From the NCBI RefSeq assembly GCF_000829825.1, contig NZ_JXSL01000030.1:1280908-1344907 (forward strand): DNA of 64,000 bases, read 5' to 3'. Under the pieces are notes generated by a model. That model was not told the DNA's origin, searched no databases, and was given only the letters and a program-made list of their open reading frames with translations. Made by a program: the position numbers and the translations under genes. The stretch comes from Paramagnetospirillum magnetotacticum MS-1. GTDB taxonomy: Bacteria > Pseudomonadota > Alphaproteobacteria > Rhodospirillales > Magnetospirillaceae. Below are positions 1 through 8,994 of the stretch, in pieces (position 1 is the stretch's first letter; every line of letters begins with the position of its first letter).

Positions 1-27
1 AGGGCCGGTTTGCCAGGGAGGACGGCC

Positions 28-549
28 ATGTTTCCAGTTTTCGATGTGGTGGAGATGACCGGGAGCCTGGGAAGCCGGATTGCCCTCGTCCATTCCCACC
101 TGAAAGCTCTGCCCCAATGCGCGGCCATATGCCGGGTCTCGCTGGCCCTGCATGACGGTGTGTCGGGCATGGTCCGAACCCTGGCCTTTTCCAACAACGC
201 CTCCCTCAACGTGAAGAGCATGGCCATCCCGTTACGCCAGGTGCCGTCCCTGGTGCAGTTGGCCAAAGCACGCTCGTATCGCCGGGTCGATGACGTGGTC
301 GACGTCTACGACGGCGCCCGCGACCATTCCGCCGAACTCATCAAGAGCGGCATCCGGTCCAGCCTTACCTTTCCCATACGTCACGAGGAGTTACTGGTCG
401 GATTCCTGTTCGCCAATTCTTCCGAACCGGAATACTTCACTCCGGAACGGGTGGACGCCCTGGCCCCCTATGTGACGATTCTGTCCCTGATGCTGATCGA
501 GGAGAGCCGGAGGCTGAAGAAACTCGGGGTCGGCATGGTGGCGGTCTAG
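28..549 (+). CDS. GAF-domain sensory protein
   Basis: Small soluble protein of 173 residues that looks like a single GAF fold: an alternating helix-strand pattern, a conserved-looking segment SLTFPIRHEELLVGFLF near residues 115-131 and a C-terminal helix ending EESRRLKK. GAF domains bind small ligands or mediate dimerisation; there is no output domain, so the role is unknown. The ATG at 28 is preferred over an in-frame TTG at 10 because AGGGAGGA sits just upstream of it. The stop codon lies inside the left arm of a hairpin that begins a dispersed repeat. No partner gene is visible on the left because the window starts here. Confidence 0.7.
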   Translation: MFPVFDVVEMTGSLGSRIALVHSHLKALPQCAAICRVSLALHDGVSGMVRTLAFSNNASLNVKSMAIPLRQVPSLVQLAKARSYRRVDDVVDVYDGARDHSAELIKSGIRSSLTFPIRHEELLVGFLFANSSEPEYFTPERVDALAPYVTILSLMLIEESRRLKKLGVGMVAV

Positions 550-672
550 ACCGTTTCGCGTTCATACGCGAACGGTCTAGCTAGGCCTGAGGCGGAAAAA
601 GCTCCGTTTTTTCCGGGCTTAAACGCCGCTCGGGCTCAGGAGCATGATTCAATGTGATTGCATCATGCTCTA
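547..672. repeat. Intergenic palindromic repeat element
   Basis: Three consecutive inverted repeats fill the gap between two converging genes. The first (about 547-579) pairs TAGACCGTT-TCGCG with CGCGA-ACGGTCTA. The second is GGAAAAA (594-600) against TTTTTTCC (607-614). The third is GAGCATGAT (640-648) against ATCATGCTC (662-670). The last hairpin resembles a palindrome seen dispersed in many alphaproteobacterial genomes, which is recollection and not checked. The T-rich second hairpin could end transcription from either side. Confidence 0.6.
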
Positions 673-1218
673 GCCGCCGATTTCGGGATCGGATTCCACC
701 ACCGCGCGGGCGATCTCCCATGAGAATCCCGCGCGGCCCAATGTGGCAAGGTCCTTGGCGCGGAACTCTGCGCGCTTGTCTTGGGCGCGGAACGGGCCGA
801 TCCGGCGGCGTCGCGCCAGGGTAAGGGCGGCATTCATCTCGGCGTCGCCATCCTGCTCGGACAGGGCGGCGGCGGTGGTCTCGGCTTCGACGCCTTTGGC
901 GGCCAGGGTGGCGCAAATCAGGCGTGTGCTGGCACCCTTGCGCCGTAAACCGCGGACCTTGATTTCGGCATAGGCCGCGTCGTCGAGATAGCCGAGACCG
1001 GCCAGTTTTCCGATCACCGCTTCGACCAAGGACATGGCCTCGTCCCTCTCGCCGCCCCAATGGGCCAGGGAGCGATCGACTTTCCGCATGAGAACCCGGC
1101 GAAGATTGGCCCTGGACGAGGAATAGCGTTCGAGATAATGCAGCGCTGCATTCTCGATGTATGCTGGCGTGATCTTGGGCGGGGGGCGCCTTGATGTCTC
1201 GGAAATGGGGTCGGTCAT
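670..1218 (-). CDS. recX: Regulatory protein RecX
   Basis: RecX family modulator of RecA: members bind RecA filaments in the cytoplasm and limit recombination and SOS activity. The 182-residue protein shows the family layout of repeated three-helix units, with a LERYSSSRANLRRVL motif near residue 30, GYLDDAAYAE near residue 78 and RRKGASTRLI around residue 92. The ATG at 1218 is chosen over an upstream TTG at 1236 because it leaves the conserved core intact. recA is not adjacent. The gene is transcribed divergently from the ABC-2 permease with only 16 bp between starts, so the promoters must overlap the coding ends or lie in each other's leader. Confidence 0.85.
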   Translation of the reverse strand: MTDPISETSRRPPPKITPAYIENAALHYLERYSSSRANLRRVLMRKVDRSLAHWGGERDEAMSLVEAVIGKLAGLGYLDDAAYAEIKVRGLRRKGASTRLICATLAAKGVEAETTAAALSEQDGDAEMNAALTLARRRRIGPFRAQDKRAEFRAKDLATLGRAGFSWEIARAVVESDPEIGG

Positions 1219-1234
1219 GGAAAGCAAGTGTAGC

Positions 1235-2047
1235 ATGAGAGACGATCAAAGCATCCTGCCGCCCGTCCCCCGCTCTTATGGCCGGGTCAACTGGCTGGGC
1301 GCCTGGACCCTTCTGATGAAGGAGGTGCGGCGCTTTCTCAAGGTCTATTTCCAGACCATCATCGCGCCCGTGGTCACCACCTTGCTGTTCCTCTCGGTCT
1401 TCGCCCTGGCTTTGGGGCCCGTGGCGGCCCAGGTCAAGGGCGTGCCCTTCGTCCAGTTCCTGGCCCCCGGCCTGATCATGATGGCCATCGTCCAGAACGC
1501 CTTCGCCAATACCTCGTCCTCCATCATCATCGCCAAGGTCCAGGGCAATATCGTCGATATGCTGATGCCGCCGCTCACGGGGGCCGAACAGACCGCCGCC
1601 GTGGCCCTGGGCGGTGTGGCGCGCGGGCTGGCGGTTGGCATCGCCGTGGGACTCGCCATGGCCCTGTTCGTCCCCATGCCGGTGCACAATCCCGCACTGA
1701 TCGTCTATCACGCGGTAATGGGTTCGCTGATGCTGTCGCTGCTGGGCATGATGGGCGGCATCTGGGCCGACAAGTTCGATCACATGGCCGCCGTCACCAA
1801 TTTCATCGTGACGCCGCTGTCCTTCCTGTCGGGCACCTTCTACTCCATCGACCGCCTGCCCCCGGCCTTTCACACGGTGGCCCTGGCCAATCCCTTCTTC
1901 TATATGATTGACGGGTTCAGGGCCGGATTCATCGGAGTGAGCGACGGATCGGTGGCTCTCGGCGTGATGGCCATGGCCATGGCCGATCTGGTCTTGCTGC
2001 TCATCACCTGGCGCATGCTGGACAGTGGCTACAAGCTCAGAAGCTGA
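1235..2047 (+). CDS. ABC-2 type transporter permease
   Basis: Integral inner-membrane permease of 270 residues of the ABC-2 class (NodJ/YadH-like exporters). About six hydrophobic segments are visible, starting with a stretch around residues 40-65 and ending near the C-terminus, and the family signature region with [13 protein letters not shown] is present near residue 205. Such permeases need a cytoplasmic ATPase, but none is encoded next to it, so the partner must lie elsewhere. The start at 1235 has a GGAAAG-like ribosome site; in-frame ATGs at 1217 and 1205 are possible but would overlap recX. The substrate cannot be deduced. Confidence 0.8.
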   Translation: MRDDQSILPPVPRSYGRVNWLGAWTLLMKEVRRFLKVYFQTIIAPVVTTLLFLSVFALALGPVAAQVKGVPFVQFLAPGLIMMAIVQNAFANTSSSIIIAKVQGNIVDMLMPPLTGAEQTAAVALGGVARGLAVGIAVGLAMALFVPMPVHNPALIVYHAVMGSLMLSLLGMMGGIWADKFDHMAAVTNFIVTPLSFLSGTFYSIDRLPPAFHTVALANPFFYMIDGFRAGFIGVSDGSVALGVMAMAMADLVLLLITWRMLDSGYKLRS

Positions 2048-2064
2048 GAAAACCCGCTCGCGGG

Positions 2065-2093
2065 TTGACATTCGAGGGTTTTCAACCGATATT
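2065..2093 (+). promoter_or_regulatory. Probable sigma-70 promoter of argD operon
   Basis: A perfect -35 hexamer TTGACA (2065-2070) is followed after 17 bases by GATATT (2088-2093), with an alternative -10 TATTCT two bases later. It lies within a short inverted repeat, GAAAACCC (2048-2055) against GGGTTTTC (2076-2083), which may end the upstream permease transcript or serve as a regulator site. Confidence 0.55.
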
Positions 2094-2168
2094 CTGCCGC
2101 TTTCCATGAGCGCACTGGCCTTTTCGCTCGCATTCGCGAGACCGCCAGGCATTCTCGGGAGAGCGTTT

Positions 2169-3338
2169 GTGATACCAGTGGTGATGCCGACCTATGCGCG
2201 TTCCGACCTCGCTTTCGAGCGGGGCGAGGGCGCTTATCTGTTCACCATGGATGGTCGCCGCTTTCTGGATTTCGCATCTGGCGTGGCGGTCAACGCCCTG
2301 GGGCATTGCCATCCGCGTCTGGTCAAGGCCCTGGCCGGGCAGGCCGCCAAGGTCTGGCACACCTCCAATCTCTACCGGGTCCCGGGCCAGGAAAGTGTCG
2401 CCGCCAAGCTTGTGGGGCAGAGCTTCGCCGACACGGTGTTCTTTTGCAATTCCGGCGCCGAGGCGCTGGAATGCTGCATCAAAATGGCCCGGCGCTATCA
2501 CTTCGCCGCTGGCAACCCCCAGCGCACCCGCATCATCTGCGCCGAGGGCGCCTTTCACGGCCGGACGCTGGCCACCGTGGCGGCGGGCGGTCAGAAGAAG
2601 CATCTGGAAGGATTCGCCCCGGCGGTGGATGGTTTCGACCATGTGCCCTTCGGCAATCTCAACGCGTTGCGGGCCGCCATCACCGAAGAGAGTGCCGCCA
2701 TCCTGGTGGAGCCCGTTCAGGGCGAGGGCGGCATCGTTCCCGGCGATCCCGACTATCTGCGGCGCCTGCGCGCCACCGCCGACGAGTTCGGCCTGCTGCT
2801 GATTTTCGACGAGGTGCAGACCGGAATGGGACGCACCGGCACCTTGTTCGCCCATGAACAGGCGGGGATCGCTCCCGATATCATGGGTCTGGCCAAGGGG
2901 TTGGGCGGCGGCTTTCCGGTGGGCGCCTGCCTGGCGACGGCCAAGGCGGCCTCGGGCATGGTGCCCGGCACTCACGGCTCCACCTTCGGCGGCAATCCCC
3001 TGGCCATGGCGGTGGCCGACGAGGTCATGACCATCATGGCCGAGCCGGGCTTCCTGGACCACGTCCGGGCCGTGGCGCAAAAGCTGCGCACTGGCGTTGA
3101 AGAGGCCGCGTCGCGCTTCCCTGACGTGATCGAGGAGGTGCGCGGCTTAGGCCTGATGCTGGGTTTCAAGCCCCGCATGCCCAATACCGACATGGTGGCC
3201 CGTCTGGCCGCCAACGGCCTGCTGAGTGTGGGGGCCGGAGACAATATGGTGCGGCTGTTGCCGCCCTTGATCATCAATGACGCCCAAGTGGACGAAGCGG
3301 TGGGCATCCTGGCCCGCACCTTCGGCGAGGTGAAATGA
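2169..3338 (+). CDS. argD: Acetylornithine aminotransferase
   Basis: PLP-dependent class III aminotransferase that converts N-acetylglutamate semialdehyde to N2-acetylornithine in arginine biosynthesis. The 389-residue sequence shows family landmarks: NSGAEALE (phosphate binding), [16 protein letters not shown], the [11 protein letters not shown] segment with the PLP-binding Asp, and the Schiff-base lysine in GLAKGLGGG. Length matches ArgD. The start is taken as GTG 2169 because GGGAGAGCG lies just upstream; an ATG at 2184 is the alternative. It is followed by argF with a 4-base overlap, so the two are translationally coupled. Dual use as succinyldiaminopimelate aminotransferase is possible in this family. 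Confidence 0.93.
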   Translation: MIPVVMPTYARSDLAFERGEGAYLFTMDGRRFLDFASGVAVNALGHCHPRLVKALAGQAAKVWHTSNLYRVPGQESVAAKLVGQSFADTVFFCNSGAEALECCIKMARRYHFAAGNPQRTRIICAEGAFHGRTLATVAAGGQKKHLEGFAPAVDGFDHVPFGNLNALRAAITEESAAILVEPVQGEGGIVPGDPDYLRRLRATADEFGLLLIFDEVQTGMGRTGTLFAHEQAGIAPDIMGLAKGLGGGFPVGACLATAKAASGMVPGTHGSTFGGNPLAMAVADEVMTIMAEPGFLDHVRAVAQKLRTGVEEAASRFPDVIEEVRGLGLMLGFKPRMPNTDMVARLAANGLLSVGAGDNMVRLLPPLIINDAQVDEAVGILARTFGEVK

Positions 3339-4252
3339 ACTCTGTCAACGCAACGGGCGCGCGGCGCCACTTCCTCGACCTGAATGAATTCGATACGGCG
3401 ACGCTGCGCCATATCCTGGATCTCGGGCTGGCCTACAAGCAGGGCAAGGGACCCAAGGCGCCCCTGGCGGGCAAGATGCTGGCCATGATCTTCGAGAAGC
3501 CCTCGACCCGCACCCGCGTCTCCTTCGAGGTGGGCATGAAGCAGCTGGGCGGCGACGTCATCATGCTGGCGGCGGGCGACACTCAACTGGGCCGGGGCGA
3601 GACCATCGCCGATACCGCCCGCGTACTCTCGCGCTTCGTCGATGTGGTGATGATCCGCACCAATCTGCCGGAAAAGATGACCGAGCTGGCCAAATACGCC
3701 GACGTGCCGGTGATCAACGGCCTGACCGACGAATCCCATCCCTGCCAGGTTATGGCCGACGTCATGACCTTCGAGGAGCATCGCGGTTCCTTGAAGGGCA
3801 AGGTGGTGGCCTGGGTGGGTGACGGCAACAACGTGGCCGCCAGTTGGATACATGCCGCCGGTCACTTCGGCTGCGAGATCCGGCTGGCCTGCCCCGAGAG
3901 TCTGATGCCGTCGCGTAAGGCGGTGGACTGGGCGCGGGCCAGGGGCACCAGCGTGGTTCTGACCACCCATCCGGCCGAGGCGGTGGCGGGCGCCCATCTG
4001 GTGCTGACCGATACCTGGGTATCCATGGGCTGCCAGGACGACAATCGCCACGAATTGCTGGAACCCTATCAGGTCAACGAGGCGCTGATGGCCAAGGCCT
4101 CGCCCGACGCCCTGTTCATGCACTGCCTGCCCGCCCATCGCGGAGAGGAAGTGACCGATGCCATCATGGACGGGCACCAGTCGGTGGTGTGGGACGAGGC
4201 GGAAAACCGCATGCATGTCCAGAAGGGAATTCTGACCTGGTGCCTGGCTTGA
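3335..4252 (+). CDS. argF: Ornithine carbamoyltransferase
   Basis: Cytoplasmic enzyme that joins carbamoyl phosphate and ornithine to give citrulline. The 305 residues carry the carbamoyl-phosphate loop [13 protein letters not shown] (residues about 50-62), the HPCQ motif near residue 130 and the ornithine-binding [11 protein letters not shown] near 264. The ATG overlaps the argD stop as ATGA. The tail of the gene overlaps the start of hslO. The argD-argF-hslO order is common in alphaproteobacteria and supports a single transcript from the promoter upstream of argD. Confidence 0.95.
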   Translation: MNSVNATGARRHFLDLNEFDTATLRHILDLGLAYKQGKGPKAPLAGKMLAMIFEKPSTRTRVSFEVGMKQLGGDVIMLAAGDTQLGRGETIADTARVLSRFVDVVMIRTNLPEKMTELAKYADVPVINGLTDESHPCQVMADVMTFEEHRGSLKGKVVAWVGDGNNVAASWIHAAGHFGCEIRLACPESLMPSRKAVDWARARGTSVVLTTHPAEAVAGAHLVLTDTWVSMGCQDDNRHELLEPYQVNEALMAKASPDALFMHCLPAHRGEEVTDAIMDGHQSVVWDEAENRMHVQKGILTWCLA

Positions 4253-5148
4253 CCGATTCCGTCCTGCCCTTCTCGGTGATGGGCGGCGCGGTGCGCGGCC
4301 GTCTGGCCCGGCTTGAGGGCGCGCTGGACACCATTTTAGGCGACCAGCACGCCTATCCGGTGCCGGTGGCCGCCCTGCTGGCCGAAACCATGGCGCTGGC
4401 CGCCGTGCTGGCCACCTCCATGAAGTTCGACGGTATCTTCACCTTGCAGGCCCAGGGCAACGGCCCGGTCTCGCTGCTGGTGGCCGACGTGACCAGTGGC
4501 GGCGACGTGCGTGCCCATGCCCGTTTCGACGCCGCCCGCCTGGATCAGGTGCCCGTGGCGTCGCGGGCCTCGGTGCCTGCGCTGCTGGGCAAGGGCTATC
4601 TGGCCTTCACCGTGGATCAGGGCCCCGACACCGACCGTTACCAGGGCATTGTCGAGTTGGAAGGTCCTACTCTCGAAGACTGCGCGCGGGCCTATTTCAA
4701 GCAGTCGGAGCAGTTGGACACCGCCATCGAGGCCGCCATCCGCCCGCCATCCGGGGGACAGGGCTGGGCGGCCAGCGCTCTGATGATCCAGCGCATGCCC
4801 GCAGGCAGCGGCAGTGCCCCCATTCTGGTAGCCGAGGAGGCCGAGGAAACCTGGCGCCGTGCCGAGATCCTGCTGGCCAGCGTCAAGGGCGATGAACTGG
4901 TCGATTCCGCCCTGTCCCCGGACCAGTTGCTGTACCGCCTGTACCACGCCGAACAGCTTCAGGTCTTCGAGGCCAAGGCCATGCGGGCCCGTTGCCGCTG
5001 TTCCCGTGATCGCGTGGAGGCGACGCTTCGGTCGCTTCCCGTCACCGAACTGGCCTCGGTGGCCGACCCGGAGGGGCAGATCGTGGTGACGTGCGAATTT
5101 TGCCGTACCGACCATGTCTTCCGGTTGACCGAGTTGCAGTCGGCTTGA
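4240..5148 (+). CDS. hslO: Redox-regulated chaperone Hsp33
   Basis: Hsp33 is a cytoplasmic holdase switched on by oxidation of a zinc-binding cysteine cluster. The C-terminal region has both halves of that cluster: CRCSRDRV near residue 249 and CEFC near residue 285. The N-terminal substrate-binding domain includes [17 protein letters not shown]. Length is about 302 residues, usual for the family. The start is uncertain: GTG 4240 has GGGAAT upstream at good spacing, while TTG 4249 overlaps the argF stop as TTGA. Either way translation is coupled to argF. The long in-frame extension before 4240 only shadows argF. Confidence 0.9.
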   Translation: MPGLTDSVLPFSVMGGAVRGRLARLEGALDTILGDQHAYPVPVAALLAETMALAAVLATSMKFDGIFTLQAQGNGPVSLLVADVTSGGDVRAHARFDAARLDQVPVASRASVPALLGKGYLAFTVDQGPDTDRYQGIVELEGPTLEDCARAYFKQSEQLDTAIEAAIRPPSGGQGWAASALMIQRMPAGSGSAPILVAEEAEETWRRAEILLASVKGDELVDSALSPDQLLYRLYHAEQLQVFEAKAMRARCRCSRDRVEATLRSLPVTELASVADPEGQIVVTCEFCRTDHVFRLTELQSA

Positions 5149-5210
5149 CGGCCCGGTATACCGCACCGATATTGAGCCCAGATGTTTGCCAGCCAAGAGG
5201 ATTTTCTCCG

Positions 5211-5804
5211 ATGATCGCACGGCATTTCCGCCTGGTGGCGGCCCTGGTCGCCGCCCTTACGGCCAGCGCCTGCCAAAACACCAAGCCGCCCATGCAGAAG
5301 CTGCCTGAAATCAGCTTCGCCAATCTGCGGCCCTTCCAGCTTGATGTCGGCCAGTTGGAGATCGTCTCGGAATTCGTGGCCACCGGCCGCAGCCCCAATA
5401 TCGAGCATCTGATGCCCGTCTCGCCCGAGGGCGCCGCCCAGCGCTGGGCCCAGGACCGCCTGAAGCCGGTGGGCCGCATCGGAACGGCTCGCGTGATCAT
5501 CAAGGACGCCAAGGTGGTGGAGGTGCCTCTTGCCATCGACAAGGGCCTGTCTGGCGCCTTCAAGAAGGAACAGGAACTGCGCTACGACGCCGCCTTGGAT
5601 GTGGCGCTGCAGATTCTCGACCAGCGCGGCATGGTCCAGGGCGAGACCATGGCGCGGGCCACCCGTTCGCGCACCGTGGCCGAGGGCCTGACCCTGAACG
5701 AGCGCGACCGCGTCCTCTACGACATCAGCGAAAGCCTGGCCAAGGATATCGACCAGCAAATGGCCCAGCTGATTCAGAACTATCTCGGGCGTTGGGTGAG
5801 GTAG
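5211..5804 (+). CDS. Putative lipoprotein of unknown function
   Basis: Protein of 197 residues with a type II signal peptide: basic start MIARHFRL, a hydrophobic stretch, and a lipobox ending TASAC with the lipidated cysteine near residue 18. The mature part is mixed alpha/beta with no motif that I recognise. The ATG at 5211 is chosen because it starts the signal peptide and has AGAGG upstream. The gene sits alone between hslO and rpmB, about 60 bases after hslO, and may be co-transcribed with the arginine operon. The cellular place is expected to be the envelope. Confidence 0.7.
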   Translation: MIARHFRLVAALVAALTASACQNTKPPMQKLPEISFANLRPFQLDVGQLEIVSEFVATGRSPNIEHLMPVSPEGAAQRWAQDRLKPVGRIGTARVIIKDAKVVEVPLAIDKGLSGAFKKEQELRYDAALDVALQILDQRGMVQGETMARATRSRTVAEGLTLNERDRVLYDISESLAKDIDQQMAQLIQNYLGRWVR

Positions 5805-5840
5805 AGTCCATAAGGAATTGGATCGAATCGGATTCCGCGC

Positions 5841-5869
5841 TTGACGGCGGGGCTCCGCCACCTTAAAAA
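5841..5869 (+). promoter_or_regulatory. Probable rpmB promoter
   Basis: TTGACG at 5841-5846 and TAAAAA at 5864-5869 are separated by 17 bases and lie about 100 bases before rpmB. No other good hexamer pair was seen in this 167-base gap, so this is the likely sigma-70 promoter. Confidence 0.5.
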
Positions 5870-5971
5870 CGCGGCTTCCTCCGATCGGAAGATCGGGCCA
5901 ATTTTCCACGGATAGCCTCGGCATTGGCCGAACCGGCGATCCGGCGAACGACTTGAAGCGAGGATTTTACC

Positions 5972-6277
5972 ATGGCACGTCGCTGCGCCATCACCGGCAA
6001 GGGCGTTTTGACCGGCAACAACGTCAGCCACGCCAACAACAAGACCCGGCGTCGGTTCCTGCCCAACCTCCAGGAAGCCTCGCTGCTGTCCGACGCTCTG
6101 GGTCACGCGGTGCGCCTGCGCATCTCGACCAATGGTCTGAAGACCATCGAGCACAATGGCGGCATCGACTCCTTCCTGCTCTCGGTGGCGACCACCAAGC
6201 TGAGCGCCGAGGCTCGTCGCCTGAAGAAGCGCATCGAGCGCGCTCTGGCGTCCAAGCAGGACACCGCCGCGGCCTAA
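5972..6277 (+). CDS. rpmB: 50S ribosomal protein L28
   Basis: Ribosomal protein bL28, part of the large subunit. The 101-residue basic protein opens with [20 protein letters not shown], followed by the [13 protein letters not shown] segment that is diagnostic for the family. It is longer than the E. coli protein (78 residues), as is usual in alphaproteobacteria. The ATG at 5972 is preceded by GAAGCGAGGA. It is a monocistronic gene flanked by a good promoter and a strong terminator; rpmG does not follow. Confidence 0.95.
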   Translation: MARRCAITGKGVLTGNNVSHANNKTRRRFLPNLQEASLLSDALGHAVRLRISTNGLKTIEHNGGIDSFLLSVATTKLSAEARRLKKRIERALASKQDTAAA

Positions 6278-6300
6278 GGCTTCGCTGGGTAAATACGTCG

Positions 6301-6335
6301 AAAGGGTCCGTGGGCAACCACGGGCCCTTTTGGTG
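6301..6335 (+). terminator. rpmB rho-independent terminator
   Basis: AAAGGGTCCGTGG pairs with CCACGGGCCCTTT across a GCAA loop, with one G-U pair, followed by a T-rich run ending TTTTGGTGTTT. It lies 24 bases after the rpmB stop. Confidence 0.85.
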
Positions 6336-6355
6336 TTTCTGATGGGCAGGCGGCG

Positions 6356-6451
6356 TGATTCACCACGAAGGCTCGGAGGCACGAAGGATCACGGAGAAGA
6401 GGTTATCTCGTCTCTTTGCTTCATGCCTTCGTGCCTTCGTGGTGAATCTTT
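6356..6451. repeat. Intergenic inverted repeat built of CACGAAGG units
   Basis: The left arm has ATTCACCACGAAGG followed by a degraded GGCACGAAGG (about 6356-6386); the right arm has CCTTCGTGCCTTCGTGGTGAAT (about 6426-6447). The arms form a hairpin of more than 20 paired bases with about 40 bases between. No gene is present here. It looks like a dispersed non-coding repeat, which could be confirmed by finding other copies in the genome. Confidence 0.55.
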
Positions 6452-6475
6452 CCGGGGATTGGTGACACGCCACGA

Positions 6476-6509
6476 AAAAGCCCCTCCCGGTGTCCCGGAA
6501 GGGGCTTTG
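6476..6509 (-). terminator. Terminator of the chemotaxis operon
   Basis: AAAGCCCCT(C)CCGG and CCGGAAGGGGCTTT form a stem around TGTC; read on the minus strand it ends in TTTTTCG. It is placed 23 bases beyond the cheR stop and should end the leftward che transcript. Confidence 0.8.
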
Positions 6510-6531
6510 CGCCGTCCAAAGGGACGAAGCG

Positions 6532-7368
6532 CTACTTGGTGGTGCCGATACCGGCCGGGGCGCGGGTGGTGGAGTAGACGCCGCGCTGATCGGGGATGGG
6601 CTTGAACTTGTCGGAGATGCCCAGCACCGTTTCGGCGCCGCCCAGATACAGGAAGCCGTCATCGGGCATGACCCGGCTCATATTGTCCAGGACGCGGGTC
6701 TTGGTGGGCTGGTCGAAATAGATCAGCACGTTGCGGCAAAACACCACGTCGAACTGGCCCAAGGGCTTCAGGTCGTGCAGCAGGTTGTATTCGCGGTATT
6801 GGACCATGCCGCGGATGGCGGGGTCGATCTGCCACATCTCGGCGGTCTTCTTGAAGTATTTGACCAGCAATTGGATGGGCAGGCCGCGTTGCACCTCGAA
6901 CTGGGAGTAAAGGCCCGCCTTGGCCTTTTCCAGCATTTCGGTGGAGATGTCGGTGCCGACGATCTCGATCTTCCATCCGGCCAGCTTGGCGCCTTCTTCC
7001 TTCAGCACCATGGCCAGGGTATAGGCTTCCTGGCCCGAACTGGACGCCGCCGACCAGATGCGGAACGACTTCTTGGCGGCGCGGGTGGCCAGCAGATGGG
7101 GCAGAACGACATTCTTGAACTGGTCGAAGGGCTTGATGTCACGGAAGAAGAACGACTCGTTGGTCGTCATGGCCTCGGTAACTTCGCGCAGCAGATCCTC
7201 GCCCGCGGACCGCAGGCCCGAAACGAGATCATCCAGACCCTTCAGGCCGCGCTTGCGCGCCACGGGGGTGAGCCGGCTTTCCAGCAGATAGGCCTTGTCG
7301 CGCGTGATGACCAGACCGGACCGGTCCTTGAGCAACTTGGCGACGAAATCGAAATCTTCGGGCCGCAT
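6532..7368 (-). CDS. cheR: Chemoreceptor methyltransferase CheR
   Basis: SAM-dependent methyltransferase that methylates glutamates of chemoreceptors for adaptation. The 278 residues have the N-terminal helical CheR domain (about 1-70) and the Rossmann-type catalytic domain with SGQEAYTLAM near residue 112, GTDIS near 139 and the CheR signature FCRNVLIYFD near 208. The gene is last in the leftward operon, starts 4 bases from the cheB stop and is followed by a strong terminator. The paired cheB next door makes a complete adaptation system; no receptor gene is in the window. Confidence 0.95.
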   Translation of the reverse strand: MRPEDFDFVAKLLKDRSGLVITRDKAYLLESRLTPVARKRGLKGLDDLVSGLRSAGEDLLREVTEAMTTNESFFFRDIKPFDQFKNVVLPHLLATRAAKKSFRIWSAASSSGQEAYTLAMVLKEEGAKLAGWKIEIVGTDISTEMLEKAKAGLYSQFEVQRGLPIQLLVKYFKKTAEMWQIDPAIRGMVQYREYNLLHDLKPLGQFDVVFCRNVLIYFDQPTKTRVLDNMSRVMPDDGFLYLGGAETVLGISDKFKPIPDQRGVYSTTRAPAGIGTTK

Positions 7369-7372
7369 GGGT

Positions 7373-8518
7373 TTAGCGCCTCGCCGCCAGTTTCATGATC
7401 CAAGGGGCGATTTCCGGCAGCGGCAGGACGGCCGAGCAGATGCCCGCCGTCGCCGCTGCCCCCGGCATGCCCCACACAACCGAGGTGGGCTCGTCCTGGG
7501 CGATAACCGTACCGCCCGAGGCGACCACCGCCTGACCACCCTTCATGCCATCCGCGCCCATTCCCGTCAGGATGCAGGCCAGAACACGCTTGCCATAGGC
7601 AGCGGCGATGGACCGGAGCATGGGATCGACGGCGGGACGACAGAAGTTTTCAGGGGGATTTTTGTTCAATCGCAGCACTTTGTCGGTACCCTTGGTTTCG
7701 ACCACCATGTGGAAGTCGCCCGGCGCGATATAGACGCGCCCGCTGTGGATCACTTCGCCATCCTGGGCTTCGCGGGCCTCCCAGCCCGAGACGCGGCTGA
7801 TATGTTCGGCCAGGATGGTGGTGAAGGTGGCGGGCATGTGCTGGGTGATGACGATGGGCTGGCGGACGGTTCCCGCCTTCATGGTCCCCAGCAGGGTGAA
7901 CAGGGCCTGCGGGCCGCCGGTGGAGGACCCGATGGCGATGATGTCCGGCGGTTCCGGGGTATTGCTGCGCAATTGCAGCGGTCCTGGCGGATGGATGGCG
8001 ACCGGGCTGCGCGGCGTGGCGGGCGAGGTGACGGGGCGGGTCGCGGGCGGGCCGCCGGGACGGGCCGGGCGGGCGCCTGCGCGCCGCGCCTGACCGAGGG
8101 CACGGATCTTGCCGACCAGTTCCGACTTGAAGTCCACGCCGCCCGCCAGATCGCGGGTGGAGGTGGGCTTGGGGATATAGTCGGCGGCGCCCATCTGCAT
8201 GGCGCGCAAGGAAACGTCGGCACCCTTGAGCGTCAGGGTCGACTGCATGATGACTTTGAGGCCGGGGTCGATCTGCAGCAGCTTGGGCAAAGCCGTCAGA
8301 CCGTCCATCACCGGCATCTCGATATCGAGAATGACCACGTCGATCTCGTTGCGCTCCAGCGAGGCCAGCGCCATCTGGCCGTTTCCGACCGAGGCGACGA
8401 CCTGAATGCCAGCTTCACCTTCCAGGATGCGGGTGACGAGACCGCGGACCACTGCGGAATCGTCGACCAGCATGACCCGGATAGAGTCGGCGGCCGGAGA
8501 GGAGGAATCAATGGCCAT
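7373..8518 (-). CDS. cheB: Chemotaxis methylesterase CheB
   Basis: Response-regulator methylesterase that demethylates or deamidates chemoreceptors when phosphorylated by CheA. A receiver domain occupies residues about 14-135 with acidic VDD at the start and the phospho-Asp in ILDIEMPVMDG (D65). A proline/arginine-rich linker (about 150-185) joins the esterase domain, where the catalytic triad is seen as Ser in GSSTGGPQAL, His in TQHMPATF and Asp in GMGADGMKGG. The linker codons are unusually rich in CCG and CGC. Length of 381 is normal. It is located between cheY and cheR. Confidence 0.95.
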   Translation of the reverse strand: MAIDSSSPAADSIRVMLVDDSAVVRGLVTRILEGEAGIQVVASVGNGQMALASLERNEIDVVILDIEMPVMDGLTALPKLLQIDPGLKVIMQSTLTLKGADVSLRAMQMGAADYIPKPTSTRDLAGGVDFKSELVGKIRALGQARRAGARPARPGGPPATRPVTSPATPRSPVAIHPPGPLQLRSNTPEPPDIIAIGSSTGGPQALFTLLGTMKAGTVRQPIVITQHMPATFTTILAEHISRVSGWEAREAQDGEVIHSGRVYIAPGDFHMVVETKGTDKVLRLNKNPPENFCRPAVDPMLRSIAAAYGKRVLACILTGMGADGMKGGQAVVASGGTVIAQDEPTSVVWGMPGAAATAGICSAVLPLPEIAPWIMKLAARR

Positions 8519-8542
8519 GGGTTTAAATCACCGGAACAGGGG

Positions 8543-8908
8543 CTACAGCAGTCCGACTTGCGAGAATTTCGCCTGAAGGATTTCGCTGTCGAAGGGCTTC
8601 ATGATGTACTCGTTGGCGCCCGCCGTGATGGCTTCCTGAATGTGTTCGATATCATTCTCGGTGGTGCAGAACACCACGATGGGATGATCTCCGCCGGGAA
8701 GCTGGCGCATGGCACGCAGGAACTCGATGCCGTTCATGACCGGCATGTTCCAGTCGAGCAGCACCGCATCCGGCATGGCGCGCTTGCAGGCTTCAAGCGC
8801 CGCGGCGCCGTCCTCGGCCTCCTCGGTCTTGAAACTCAACTCGTGCAGGATCTTCTTGGCCACCATACGGATGACCTTCGAGTCGTCAACGATCAGACAG
8901 GACTTCAT
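8543..8908 (-). CDS. cheY: Chemotaxis response regulator CheY
   Basis: Single receiver domain of 122 residues, expected to carry phosphate from CheA to the flagellar motor or to act as a phosphate sink. Visible active-site residues are the acidic pair DD at 8-9, phospho-Asp 52 in LLDWNMPVMNG, Thr in FCTTEN and Lys in IMKPF. The start is ambiguous: ATG 8908 gives the usual MKSCLIVDDS opening, but GGAGG upstream is better spaced for an in-frame TTG at 8914. It lies between cheW and cheB in the operon. Confidence 0.9.
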   Translation of the reverse strand: MKSCLIVDDSKVIRMVAKKILHELSFKTEEAEDGAAALEACKRAMPDAVLLDWNMPVMNGIEFLRAMRQLPGGDHPIVVFCTTENDIEHIQEAITAGANEYIMKPFDSEILQAKFSQVGLL

Positions 8909-8994
8909 GCCCAAGCTTGCCTCCGATGGAAGGGCGGTCTTATTCCCCTCGAGGGGGGTGCCACCCCTTCGTGGTCCCTTACCCCATGCCTATA

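Noticed and set aside
581..2152. Long minus-strand frame of about 520 codons
   Set aside because: It runs antisense through the permease gene and has low-complexity His/Gly/Asp content typical of high-GC shadow frames; the recX frame and permease carry the real motifs.
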